Assembly: GCF_017352115.1 (NCBI RefSeq)
Contig: NZ_CP071448.1
Location: 5,009,001-5,073,000 of the forward strand
Source: Flavobacterium endoglycinae
Lineage (GTDB): Bacteria; Bacteroidota; Bacteroidia; Flavobacteriales; Flavobacteriaceae
Reading direction: 5' to 3'
DNA length: 64,000 bases
The first letter of the stretch is position 1. Every line of letters starts with the position of its first letter. The translations under genes and the position numbers were made by a program. Below, one piece after another: positions 17,175-25,896 of the stretch. The notes below the pieces were generated by a model. That model did not search any database, was not told the DNA's origin, and saw only the letters and a program-made list of their open reading frames with translations.

Positions 17175-17203
17175 AAAATCCGTATCACTTCGATACGGAT
17201 TTT
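17175..17203. terminator. Bidirectional terminator between convergent genes
   Basis: Perfect 12-bp stem AAAATCCGTATC / GATACGGATTTT with a 5-nt loop. It has A and T runs on both sides and serves the GH32-like gene (+) and the hydrolase gene (-). Confidence 0.88.
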
Positions 17204-17209
17204 TGCTTT

Positions 17210-18166
17210 TTATGATTTAGTATTGGGCAGAATATCATCAATAATAATTTTCTGAACTTCGGCTGCTTTTTCGGTTAATACCGAATGTCCTGCGTCTTTA
17301 AAAGTATAAATCTGTTTTTTGGGCGCTTTTAAAATAGTATAGTATTCTTTAGCAATTGTAAAGTTGGTTTGTAAATCCTTTTCTCCCAAAATGAAATATA
17401 CCGGACATTTTACTTTCGGAAGCTGTACAAAGAGATTTTGTTTGATAGCGTCGTTCCAAGTAGGTAACCAATTGTCTGACCATGATTTTAAATACTGTTT
17501 CACAACCGCAGTGTCTTTGGCAGCGAAAGGTTGTCCGTCATAATCAAACATCCATTTTCTGGAATAATAAATCTGGTCGGAATTATCAAACGGAATTTTT
17601 ACCGTTTTTAATTCTTTCAGCGCTTCTGTATTTTGTTTTTCCTTGGCGTTTTGTATCAATTTATCCAAAACTATCTGTTCGCTTTTAGTCTGATTTACCA
17701 CAGGACTGAACGCGATATAAGCGTGAAGAAGTTCAGGATGTTTTTCGGCCATTTTAAAACCTAAAACAGTTCCCCACGATTCGCCAACAAGATAAAGTTT
17801 CTTTTTATTGAATTTTTTCAAAAGCTGGGTGATAACTTCATAAGTATCATTTTCTACCAGCTGAAGCGTATTCGGAACAGTAGATTTATTCAAAGCCATT
17901 GTTCTTCCAGCATCTCGCTGATCCCATTGAACCACCATAAAGTGTTTTTGAAGTTCATTGCTGAAAGTTTCAGCTTGATTCATTCTAGAACTTCCAGGTC
18001 CGCCGTGAAGAAACAAGATTATAGGAGCATCTTTTGTCCCTTTGTATGAAATGATTTGTTTGATTTTCCCAACAGATAAAGTATCGTATTGCGGCTGTGT
18101 CTGAGCAGATAAAAAAGTAGTAAAAAACAGAAGGTTAAATAAACTAAAGTAGATTTTGTTCTTCAT
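17210..18166 (-). CDS. Exported alpha/beta hydrolase, prolyl iminopeptidase-like
   Basis: Alpha/beta-hydrolase of 318 residues with a cleavable signal peptide (MKNKIYFSLFNLLFFTTFLSAQ), so it works in the periplasm or outside. It has the oxyanion-hole motif HGGPG (54-58) found in family S33 peptidases, nucleophile Ser130 in GESWG, an Asp in LGEKDLQ and the catalytic His in DAGHSVL. The HGGPGSS and WDQRDAG segments resemble proline iminopeptidases, which remove N-terminal proline from peptides, but the lid region is too divergent to be sure of the substrate. Monocistronic, convergent with the GH32-like gene. Confidence 0.82.
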   Translation of the reverse strand: MKNKIYFSLFNLLFFTTFLSAQTQPQYDTLSVGKIKQIISYKGTKDAPIILFLHGGPGSSRMNQAETFSNELQKHFMVVQWDQRDAGRTMALNKSTVPNTLQLVENDTYEVITQLLKKFNKKKLYLVGESWGTVLGFKMAEKHPELLHAYIAFSPVVNQTKSEQIVLDKLIQNAKEKQNTEALKELKTVKIPFDNSDQIYYSRKWMFDYDGQPFAAKDTAVVKQYLKSWSDNWLPTWNDAIKQNLFVQLPKVKCPVYFILGEKDLQTNFTIAKEYYTILKAPKKQIYTFKDAGHSVLTEKAAEVQKIIIDDILPNTKS

Positions 18167-18369
18167 AATGTAATGGATTTAATTGGCTTTTAATCAGTTT
18201 AATGGCGAGCTAATGTATTAAAAAACTTTGAAAATTGTAAGCAATATAGTATAAGAAAATAAAAAGGTTTTAAAGCTTAATTCTCTCAAATTCAATAGTA
18301 ATATTTTAATGGCTTGTATTGTAAACACAGGGATTCTCAATTTTTATGAAAAGATTACCATCGAAAAAT

Positions 18370-18400
18370 TTGTCTACCTACTAGTTAATAGTTAATTTTG
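18370..18400 (+). promoter_or_regulatory. Promoter of the TetR gene
   Basis: TTG (18370-18372), a 20-bp spacer and TAATTTTG (18393-18400) match the flavobacterial promoter consensus. The ATG follows at 18415, leaving a very short leader. The spacer contains ACTAGT and two TAGTTAA repeats (18382-18395), possible operator sequence for autoregulation. Confidence 0.6.
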
Positions 18401-18414
18401 TTAAAAAATAAATC

Positions 18415-18966
18415 ATGTCTACAAAAGAGCAAATAATAGAATTAGCAGATGTATTAATCAGAGCAAAAGGATATAATGCTTTCAGCTTTTATGATATTTC
18501 TGAAAAAGTGGGAATCAAAACGGCTTCGATACATTATCATTTTCCTTCAAAATCTGATTTGGGCGTTGCCGTTATCGAAAAAAGTATTCTCAATCTGGAA
18601 AAAGTAGCCCAAACTTATGAAGACAAATCGCCTGTAGAAAAACTGGAAAGATTCTTTACGATTTATTCGGATATATTGAATGAGAAAGAGATTTGTATTG
18701 TCGGTTCGCTTTCAACTGATTTTAATACACTTGATGAAAAGGTACAGGAAAAGCTTAAAGTTTTTTCGGGTGAAATGATTCGCTGGGTAAGTTCTTTTCT
18801 GGAAGAAGGAAGAAACCAAAAGATTTTTGCTTTTGAAGACGAACCCAGAACCAGAGCGTTGCTGTTGATTACGAATATGATTTCTATTGTGCAACTTTCG
18901 AGACTTACAGGAAAAGAAGATTTTGCTATTGTAAAAGACAGCATTAAAAAACAACTTATTAGATAA
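18415..18966 (+). CDS. TetR-family transcriptional regulator
   Basis: Regulator of 183 residues. The N-terminal helix-turn-helix (about 5-50) reads IIELADVLIRAKGYNAFSFYDISEKVGIKTASIHYHFPSKSDL, the standard TetR pattern with the HYHFPSK recognition segment. The C-terminal ligand-binding helices are not alike to a known subgroup by eye. It is followed 18 nt later by a FabF-like ketosynthase gene, so the two are likely co-transcribed and the regulator may respond to an acyl compound. The start is fixed by the promoter 15 nt upstream. Confidence 0.9.
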   Translation: MSTKEQIIELADVLIRAKGYNAFSFYDISEKVGIKTASIHYHFPSKSDLGVAVIEKSILNLEKVAQTYEDKSPVEKLERFFTIYSDILNEKEICIVGSLSTDFNTLDEKVQEKLKVFSGEMIRWVSSFLEEGRNQKIFAFEDEPRTRALLLITNMISIVQLSRLTGKEDFAIVKDSIKKQLIR

Positions 18967-18984
18967 TTATTTAGATAAAAAAAT

Positions 18985-20232
18985 ATGAAACGAGTAGTAA
19001 TTACCGGTTTAGGAGCGTTGACTCCGATTGGGAACAATGTAAATGATTTTTGGGAATCTCTGGTAAATGGTGTCAGCGGCGCTGCGCCAATTACAAAATT
19101 TGATACCACAAAATTCAAAACCAAATTTGCCTGCGAATTGAAAGACTTTAATCCGCTGGATTATATCGAAAAGTCAGAAGCCAGAAAATATGATTTGTTT
19201 ACGCAGTATGCTTTAATTTCTGTAGAAGAAGCAATACAAAATGCTGAAATTAATTTCGATAACCTCAACAAAAATAGAATTGGGGTGATCTGGGGTTCTG
19301 GTAATGGCGGAATTGGAACTTTTCAGGAACAGCTTATGGAATTTGCTAAAGGCGATGGAACACCAAGATTTAACCCATACTTTATTCCGAAGATGATTGT
19401 AGATATTGCTTCGGGCGTGATTTCTATTAAATATGGTTTACGAGGAATTAATTATACAACGGTTTCGGCTTGTGCAACTTCCAATACGGCAATTATTGAT
19501 GCTTTTAATTATATCCGCTGGGGAAAAGCAGATATGATTATTACAGGAGGTTCTGAAGCACCAATTAATGAAACAAGTGTTGGAGGATTTAATGCTTCAA
19601 AAGCGTTATCTACGTTAAACGATACTCCAGAAATAGCTTCACGTCCGTTTGATGTAAACAGAGACGGTTTTGTGATGGGAGAAGGAGCGGGAGCTATTAT
19701 TTTAGAAAGCTACGAACATGCCATCAGCAGAAATGCACCAATTATTGCAGAAATTGTTGGAGGCGGAATGGCGGCTGATGCGTATCATCTTACCGGAACC
19801 CATCCAGAAGGCGAAGGAGCATATTTAGGAATGCTGGCTGCACTTGAAGATGCCGAGATTTCGATCGATCAAATTGATTATATCAATACACATGCTACCT
19901 CAACTCCGCAGGGAGATAACAGCGAATTAAAAGCGGTTGAAAGAGTATTTGGACGAGAAAATCATCTAAATATCAGTGCGACAAAATCAATGACAGGACA
20001 TCTTCTAGGTGCTGCGGGCGCTATTGAGGCGATTGCTTGTATAAAAGCCGTTCAGAATAATATTGTACCGCCAACTATTAATTCGGTTGAAATAGAACCT
20101 GCTTTTAAGGATATTTTCAATTTAACTTTAGGAAAAGCACAGGAAAAAGAAATCAATTACGCCATGAGTAATACTTTTGGTTTTGGCGGTCATATTGCGA
20201 CTACTATTTTTAAAAAGTTTTCTGAAGAATAA
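18985..20232 (+). CDS. Beta-ketoacyl-ACP synthase II (FabF-like)
   Basis: Condensing enzyme of 415 residues. Catalytic Cys163 is in VSACATSN, the two His are in NTHATSTPQGD and MTGHLLGAAGAIEA, and the C-terminal glycine loop is NTFGFGGH. All key residues are intact, so it should catalyse decarboxylative Claisen condensation of malonyl-ACP with acyl-ACP. Housekeeping fabF normally follows acpP in Bacteroidota; here there is no ACP gene beside it and a TetR gene precedes it, so this looks like a second, regulated copy, perhaps adjusting membrane fatty acids. It is clearly distinct from the divergent ketosynthase of the polyketide operon at 47-48 kb. Confidence 0.9.
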   Translation: MKRVVITGLGALTPIGNNVNDFWESLVNGVSGAAPITKFDTTKFKTKFACELKDFNPLDYIEKSEARKYDLFTQYALISVEEAIQNAEINFDNLNKNRIGVIWGSGNGGIGTFQEQLMEFAKGDGTPRFNPYFIPKMIVDIASGVISIKYGLRGINYTTVSACATSNTAIIDAFNYIRWGKADMIITGGSEAPINETSVGGFNASKALSTLNDTPEIASRPFDVNRDGFVMGEGAGAIILESYEHAISRNAPIIAEIVGGGMAADAYHLTGTHPEGEGAYLGMLAALEDAEISIDQIDYINTHATSTPQGDNSELKAVERVFGRENHLNISATKSMTGHLLGAAGAIEAIACIKAVQNNIVPPTINSVEIEPAFKDIFNLTLGKAQEKEINYAMSNTFGFGGHIATTIFKKFSEE

Positions 20233-20255
20233 GCAGAAAAACGTCACATAATTTT

Positions 20256-20295
20256 AAGAAAGGATTTTGGACTAATAGCTTCAGAATCCTTTTTT
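20256..20295 (+). terminator. Terminator after the FabF-like gene
   Basis: AAAGGATT (20259-20266) pairs with AATCCTTT (20285-20292), with further pairing inside and a run of six T. It ends the TetR-ketosynthase unit. Confidence 0.75.
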
Positions 20296-20419
20296 GTATT
20301 TCAAAACGTCTTCTTTTTCTGCCAATATTAAAAAATCATTAAATGAATGTGTGAGCAAAATAATGAAACTCTGTTTGCGGTAATTTTGTAAGGATTCTTT
20401 TCCAATTTAAAATTATACT

Positions 20420-21016
20420 ATGAGCACTGTTTTGATTACAAGATTAAGGAATGGAGACGATTCTTGCTTTAAAGAAATCTATGAATTATATCATTTTAAA
20501 GTTTTTTGTTTTGTTAAGAAATATGCCGCTCAGCAGTCAGATACCGAAGATATTACCCAAAATGTCTTTATTCATCTTTGGAAATACCGCAGTAAAATTG
20601 ATCCTTCTGTAGAACTTGATTCCATTTTATTTAAAAGCTGTAAACAGGAAATTTCCAAATGGTACAAAAAGCAAAACCGTATTCTTTCCGTTGAAGATAC
20701 TCAGTTAATCAAAGAACTTGACAGCAACGAAGAAGCTGAGGTAAACCTGACTTCAAAGCTTGAAAAAATTGAGCATTTGCTGCAGCAGATTCCAGAGAAA
20801 AGAAGAAAAATTTTTACCCTTCATAAGTTTGATGAAATGAGCTACAAAGAGATTGCCGACGAAATGGGAATGTCTCAAAGCGCTGTTGCCAACCAGATTT
20901 CAAAAACACTCCAGTATCTTAAAAAGAATTCTGTAAAAAGCCACGAATTGTATTGGTTTGCATTGGTTTTTATCAATCACTGCCATTCCATAAATGCTTT
21001 TACTGATTTTTCATAA
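20420..21016 (+). CDS. ECF-type RNA polymerase sigma factor (FecI-like)
   Basis: Sigma factor of 198 residues. Region 2 (about 10-75) includes DTEDITQNVFIHLWKYR, and region 4 (about 118-170) includes LPEKRRKIF-type sequence and the helix-turn-helix MSYKEIADEMGMSQSAVANQISKTLQYLKK. Length and pairing with a FecR gene place it in the Bacteroidota FecI-like group, which directs transcription of TonB-receptor operons once a signal is sensed outside. The upstream box TAATTTTG (20381-20388) suggests that the gene itself uses the housekeeping sigma. The composite motif found before fecR and before the beta-helix lipoprotein is absent here, so no direct autoregulation is seen. Confidence 0.93.
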   Translation: MSTVLITRLRNGDDSCFKEIYELYHFKVFCFVKKYAAQQSDTEDITQNVFIHLWKYRSKIDPSVELDSILFKSCKQEISKWYKKQNRILSVEDTQLIKELDSNEEAEVNLTSKLEKIEHLLQQIPEKRRKIFTLHKFDEMSYKEIADEMGMSQSAVANQISKTLQYLKKNSVKSHELYWFALVFINHCHSINAFTDFS

Positions 21017-21152
21017 AGTCCTAAAGCGGTTTTGTATAGAAATGTATCGGGATTGTAAAGGAATTGTAACGTGATTTTTGGGCTTATTTTTTAAGATGTT
21101 GAATTTTACAGGGTTAAAGAAAATATAGGTTTTTTAGTGTATTAATAAATCA

Positions 21153-21201
21153 TTAAGAGTGAAATTGCCCGTGATTTTTTAGAGTAAAGCTGTCTAATGT
21201 A
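21153..21201 (+). promoter_or_regulatory. Composite motif A, candidate ECF-sigma promoter for fecR and the receptor
   Basis: TTAAG-N2-TGAAATT-N4-GTGATTTTT-N13-TCTAATGTA. The same blocks with exactly the same spacings recur at 25467-25515. GTGATTT and TCTAATG lie about 22 bp apart start to start, as expected for -35 and -10 elements. The motif ends 55 nt before the fecR ATG. Recognition by the adjacent sigma factor is inference. Confidence 0.6.
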
Positions 21202-21256
21202 GGTTGACAGGAGATTTTGAGGATTTTCCTGGAACATTAATTTTTACTCTTATAAA

Positions 21257-22102
21257 ATGAAATTGAACGGACTAAAAGAAGAATGGGACGAATTACCACA
21301 GAAAGGAATATTTCCCGAAGATATAAAACTACGAATGTGGGATGTCGTTGCATCGGCTACTATTAACAAGCGCAGAAATATATACCGCAGCGTAATGGCC
21401 GCCTGCGCAGTTCTTCTTATTTCGCTTGCTGGATTTCAGTTTTATTTTGGATTCCAATCTGTAAAAACTGCTGGAGTGGTTACACAAACGTATCCGCAGG
21501 ACATCAGATTAATTCGCTTGTCTGATGGAACTCGTGTCTGGGTTAACGAAAACACTCAAATTGAATATCCAGAAAAGTTTGCAGACAACGAACGAATCAT
21601 CAAATTAAAAGGAGAAGCTTTTTTTGAAGTGGCAAGAGATACGACACGCCCTTTTATTATCAGTTCTGGAAATATCAAAACTACCGTTTTAGGAACTTCA
21701 TTTGATGTAAAAGCGTATGGAAATATTGCTGAGGTAAATGTAAGAACCGGAAAAGTAAAAGTAGAGAGCAGCCAGAATGCTGTTTTTCTCGAAAGAGGTT
21801 ACGCCGCCATATTTGTTCCAAAAGAAAACATAGTTCAAAAACGTAAAGCTTTGGTTATTGATCCTGAGTGGAAAAATTCTCTTATCGATGTCGACGGTTT
21901 AAGCCTTGAAGCCGTTATCGAAAAACTTAAAACAAACCACGGATTTACGTTTAAATATGCCAGTGAGGATTTGAAAAAACTTCAAGTAAAAGGAACTCTT
22001 GATACCAGACAAGGTGTTCCAGAATTACTGCAGACGATTGCTTTTGCATTAGAAATTACCATTAAACCTGTTGGTAATGATACCTACGTTGTAAGCCGAT
22101 AA
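21257..22102 (+). CDS. FecR-family anti-sigma factor
   Basis: Protein of 281 residues with the usual three parts: a short cytoplasmic N-terminus that binds the sigma factor (1-40), one membrane segment (about 44-66, VMAACAVLLISLAGFQFYFGF) and a periplasmic FecR domain (about 78-180, RLSDGTRVWVNENTQIEYPEKF through TTVLGTSFDVKAY) followed by a DUF4974 domain similar to STN (about 210-281). In FecIRA systems it relays occupancy of the TonB receptor to the sigma factor. The receptor encoded next has a matching N-terminal STN domain, so the signalling chain is complete. Confidence 0.93.
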   Translation: MKLNGLKEEWDELPQKGIFPEDIKLRMWDVVASATINKRRNIYRSVMAACAVLLISLAGFQFYFGFQSVKTAGVVTQTYPQDIRLIRLSDGTRVWVNENTQIEYPEKFADNERIIKLKGEAFFEVARDTTRPFIISSGNIKTTVLGTSFDVKAYGNIAEVNVRTGKVKVESSQNAVFLERGYAAIFVPKENIVQKRKALVIDPEWKNSLIDVDGLSLEAVIEKLKTNHGFTFKYASEDLKKLQVKGTLDTRQGVPELLQTIAFALEITIKPVGNDTYVVSR

Positions 22103-22185
22103 TCAGCCGCCGTAAAAGGTCTGCTGAACCTTATATCCTATAATCCAGAAAAAAAATATACACAACCAAAAACAAATTATTTATT

Positions 22186-25100
22186 ATGAATGATTATTTT
22201 AGGCAGTTTCCTATTGCCATACAAATTCTGTTTTTCAGCATTTTCTTTTCAATCACAAGTGCCTATTCTCAGTCGGGTGCTGTTTCTGTTGATTTTAAAA
22301 ATGTCTCTCCGCAGGAAGTTTTTGAAAACTTAGAATCCAGAACGCCGTATCGTTTTATTTATCAAAAAGATATGGATTTAAGCAAACCGCTTATTGATCT
22401 TAAAAAAGAGAATATTTCAATAGATAATCTTTTGACAGAACTTCAAACGCTGACGAATTTAAATTTCAGAAGAAATAATACCAATATTGCTGTAAATAAA
22501 AAGTCGGTTTCGAAAAAGTTAGGAAGTATTTCAGGAAAGGTAGTCGACAAAAATGGTCTGGCGCTTCCGGGAGCTTCGGTTAGAGTAATCGAAACGGCCA
22601 ATGCAGCTGTTTCTGATTTCGACGGAAACTATTCTTTTAACTTAGAAGCGGGAACATATTCGATAGAAGTAAGTTATGTTTCTTTCCAAACACAGAAAAT
22701 TACCGATATTAAAGTAGCAGAATCTGATGTGGTTCTAAATGTGGTTTTAAAAGATGATGCCGAATCTCTAGATGAGGTTGTCGTTACGCAGACGTTTCAA
22801 AAAGCAACGGCTTCGACAGAAGGAATGTTGTTGCAGCAAAAAAAAGCCGCACAGCTTTCTGATGGTATTTCTGCCGAACAAATTGCCAGAACACCAGACA
22901 AAGATGTAGGAAGTACTTTAAAACGTATTACTGGTGTTACGACTATTGATGATAAATATGTAGTAGTCCGCTCTATGGGTGAACGCTGGAACCAAGCGGT
23001 TATGGACGGTGTAAATCTGCCAAGTACAGATCCGAGTCAGCAGCAGTTTAATTTTGATATTATTCCAACTGCTATGGTAGAAAGTGTTGTTGTTAGTAAA
23101 AATGCAACACCCGATATGAATGCCAATTTTGCAGGAGGATTTGTTGAAGTCAAAACAAAAGATATTCCTAAGAAAAATTTTATGACTTTTTCTGTTGGAA
23201 CTTCATACAACAGCAGAGCGACTTTTAAAGATCGTTTGACCAAACAAGAAGGCGAACATGATTATGTAGGTTTTGATGACGGAACGAGAACCTATCCTTC
23301 GGGTTTAACCAATATTGATGTTCCTACTACAGAAGCAGAATCAGGTCCGTTTATAGAACAATCTAAAAAGTTTACGCAGGATAACTTTACCACTTTTAAA
23401 ACCTATGCCGCTCCAGGGACTTCTTTACAATTTGCTTTAGGTCAGGTTTATAAATTGAAAGACAATAACAAATTTGGTTTTGTAGGATCGGTTATTTTCA
23501 AGAATACTCAGGATCAATTAAAAATCGATCATACTGAAAGAGGAAGTTATATGCCCAATTCTGAATTTGTTCCAGAAGAAGGAAACGGATATTCTACTTT
23601 CAAAAAGTACGGATTTAAAAATTCAGGAGCTTCTTATAACTTCAATTCGACTGTGGGCGGAATGTTTAATGCCGGAATTCAATTCGGAAAACATAAAATT
23701 ACGACCCGAAATACTTATATGCACATGTACGACAACCAGCTGACTCAAATTACGGGCTGGAATATGTATACAGGAAACCTTGAAGGAATTGTAAACGGTA
23801 CTTTTCTTCCTTTTACCAAAGAAACAGATTATCCAGTTTACCAGACTTTTATTCAAAATAAAATTGAAGGAAACCATCGTTTTGAAAAATTTGAAATCAA
23901 TTGGTTTGGTGCTTTCAGCAGTACCTCAAAAGATACCAAAGATGCTACTTTCTTAACGAGTTTACGTAGAAAAGTAGGAGAGGATACACAGCTTTATCAA
24001 TTGGTGTACAATTCAGATCCAGAAAGTTTTAAAAGATCCAATTTTACCAATAGCGAAAATGATTATAATGTTGGAATAAACTTCAGCTATAATTTTGACT
24101 TTAGTGATTCTTTTACCAACACGGTAAAGGCAGGATATTTCGGAACGTATAAAAAAGCCAGAAACCAACAGGAATCATCTGCTTTAAATGTTGTTGGACA
24201 AGGAACAGATACGGCTATCATTGATTATCCGCTTTCTCAATTATTAGATGGTTCGCATTACCGCTGGGGAGGTTTCGGCTGGAAAAGAATTACGACGTAT
24301 GGAAATGAATATATAGGAGATGTAAAAGTTCATTCTCCTTTTTTAATGCTCGATAATAAATTCAATCAATACGTTCGATTGGTTTGGGGACTTCGCGCAG
24401 AAAGTTATGTATATACACAAATTGCAAGTCAGTCTGATAACGCCGGTGGATTTGAAACCGTACAGAAAGACGATAAAGTATGGCAATATCTGCCTTCGGT
24501 AAACCTTACGGTAAGTCCTTCAAACAAAGTAAATCTTAGACTTGGGTATAATAAATCGGTATTAAGACCACAATTTTCAGAACGTTTAAACATGCCGTAT
24601 TATGATCCGGTTCGTAATGCGATGGTATTAAATTATACGGGCGGAATTGTTTCAACAGAAGTTGATAATTATGATTTTAAAACAGAATGGTTTCCATCAC
24701 AAGGTGAAATTATCTCGTTTGGTATCTACAAAAAGAACATAAAGAATCCAATTGAAGGGGTAACGCAGATTGGAAATGATGGAGGAACAAGATATATCTA
24801 CAACATGAACTCTGACAGTGCCAAATTGTTTGGATTTGAATTTGAAATCTACAAGAATTTATCTTTTCTGGGAGAAGGGGATTTATTGAGAAAAATTTTC
24901 CTTTCTGGAAATGCTGCTTTCAATACTACTAAAGTAACGGGTTATGTCAATATTGACGGAACTGGAGGATTGTATGAAGCGAACCGTCCATTGTTTGGAC
25001 AAGCGCCTTACAATTACAATATTGGAATGGATTATATAGGAGATCGTCTGGGTTTCAGTATCAGACACAATGCCATTGGTGACCAATACATTCTAGTAGG

Positions 25101-25413
25101 TTTTGATTATCAAGCCGAAGAAATCCGTATGCCGTATGGTATTACTGATGCACAGGTAAGTTATAAGTTTTTTGAAGAAAGAAATTTAGAATTAAAACTA
25201 GGAATCAAAAATTTTTTTGATACCGCTATCGAAACCTATAACAACGCAAATAGTTATTCAAAAAATGTTGATTTTGAAATTGGTGCCAACCCAAGAGATC
25301 AAAAAGCATTAGGAGCGGGAGCTTCAGACAAATACGATCCGTATATCGATAGAAAAATGTTTAAAGCTTGGACAGGCAGAAGCATCAATATTTCATTAAA
25401 CTACTCATTTTAA
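22186..25413 (+). CDS. TonB-dependent transducer receptor with STN signalling domain
   Basis: Outer-membrane receptor of 1075 residues: signal peptide (to about residue 29), STN domain (about 33-95) that contacts the FecR protein, a carboxypeptidase-regulatory-like beta-sandwich (about 112-190), TonB plug (about 215-330, including RITGVTTIDDKYVVVRSMGERW) and a barrel ending in aromatic SLNYSF. No SusD gene is present. The plug resembles the Xanthomonas/Caulobacter-type receptors rather than SusC. The substrate is unknown; the neighbouring surface lipoproteins and S41 protease suggest a protein or peptide-bound nutrient, but this is weak inference. It probably shares a transcript with fecR (83 nt apart). 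Confidence 0.92.
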   Translation: MNDYFRQFPIAIQILFFSIFFSITSAYSQSGAVSVDFKNVSPQEVFENLESRTPYRFIYQKDMDLSKPLIDLKKENISIDNLLTELQTLTNLNFRRNNTNIAVNKKSVSKKLGSISGKVVDKNGLALPGASVRVIETANAAVSDFDGNYSFNLEAGTYSIEVSYVSFQTQKITDIKVAESDVVLNVVLKDDAESLDEVVVTQTFQKATASTEGMLLQQKKAAQLSDGISAEQIARTPDKDVGSTLKRITGVTTIDDKYVVVRSMGERWNQAVMDGVNLPSTDPSQQQFNFDIIPTAMVESVVVSKNATPDMNANFAGGFVEVKTKDIPKKNFMTFSVGTSYNSRATFKDRLTKQEGEHDYVGFDDGTRTYPSGLTNIDVPTTEAESGPFIEQSKKFTQDNFTTFKTYAAPGTSLQFALGQVYKLKDNNKFGFVGSVIFKNTQDQLKIDHTERGSYMPNSEFVPEEGNGYSTFKKYGFKNSGASYNFNSTVGGMFNAGIQFGKHKITTRNTYMHMYDNQLTQITGWNMYTGNLEGIVNGTFLPFTKETDYPVYQTFIQNKIEGNHRFEKFEINWFGAFSSTSKDTKDATFLTSLRRKVGEDTQLYQLVYNSDPESFKRSNFTNSENDYNVGINFSYNFDFSDSFTNTVKAGYFGTYKKARNQQESSALNVVGQGTDTAIIDYPLSQLLDGSHYRWGGFGWKRITTYGNEYIGDVKVHSPFLMLDNKFNQYVRLVWGLRAESYVYTQIASQSDNAGGFETVQKDDKVWQYLPSVNLTVSPSNKVNLRLGYNKSVLRPQFSERLNMPYYDPVRNAMVLNYTGGIVSTEVDNYDFKTEWFPSQGEIISFGIYKKNIKNPIEGVTQIGNDGGTRYIYNMNSDSAKLFGFEFEIYKNLSFLGEGDLLRKIFLSGNAAFNTTKVTGYVNIDGTGGLYEANRPLFGQAPYNYNIGMDYIGDRLGFSIRHNAIGDQYILVGFDYQAEEIRMPYGITDAQVSYKFFEERNLELKLGIKNFFDTAIETYNNANSYSKNVDFEIGANPRDQKALGAGASDKYDPYIDRKMFKAWTGRSINISLNYSF

Positions 25414-25896
25414 TAACATTAAATGCTTGATTTTTAATATAAGTTATGGTAAAAATTAAGAAACTGTTAAGGATGAAATTTTAGGTGATTTTTCCCTCAT
25501 TTGAAATCTAATGTATATAAAGAAGCAACTCAGTACGCTCTTACTAAGATGGTTTAAAAAATTACATTCTTTTAAAGTTAAGACAAGGACACAGTAGAGA
25601 CTGACACGTAAGAAACCCGCAAAAACTTCCCGGCCAAATGAGAGGCTTACAGGGTAAAATTGGTTGTCACGTAGAAAGAAACTGCCAGAGTGTTTATAAA
25701 TTTTAGAGGAAATAAAGCTTTCATTCAAACCCCGAAAATGAAAGAAGAATATCAGGGATAGTTTTCCGGCGGTAAAACGGAATACTTATTACAAAGTTTA
25801 CCAAAAAGGAAAAGGCCAAAGAGAAGAAATTTTGCTGCTCCTCTCAATGACCTCTGATGTAAAAATATGCAGCAATATAATCAAAATTCAATTACC
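25414..25896. other. 483-nt spacer: second ECF-type motif and long leader
   Basis: No credible gene is present. The first 100 nt hold composite motif B; the remaining roughly 380 nt would be transcribed as the leader of the beta-helix lipoprotein gene. This part is richer in GC patches than neighbouring spacers and has nested complementarity at 25606-25672: ACGT/ACGT outer, AACC/GGTT next, then CCC (25629-25631) with GGG (25652-25654) and GCC (25633-25635) with GGC (25644-25646). A second small hairpin (TTCCG, 9 nt, CGGAA) lies around 25764-25782. A structured leader or an independent small RNA are possible. Confidence 0.4.
25467..25515 (+). promoter_or_regulatory. Composite motif B, second candidate ECF-sigma promoter
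   Basis: Copy of the motif before fecR. TTAAG, TGAAATT, GTGATTTTT and TCTAATGTA are identical and in identical register, while the bases between them differ. It lies about 380 nt upstream of the lipoprotein start, so the predicted transcript has a very long leader. Confidence 0.6.

Noticed and set aside
25456..25728. Minus-strand 90-residue ORF in the long leader region
   Set aside because: No recognisable domain, it runs across the ECF motif, and its composition is not protein-like; treated as chance.
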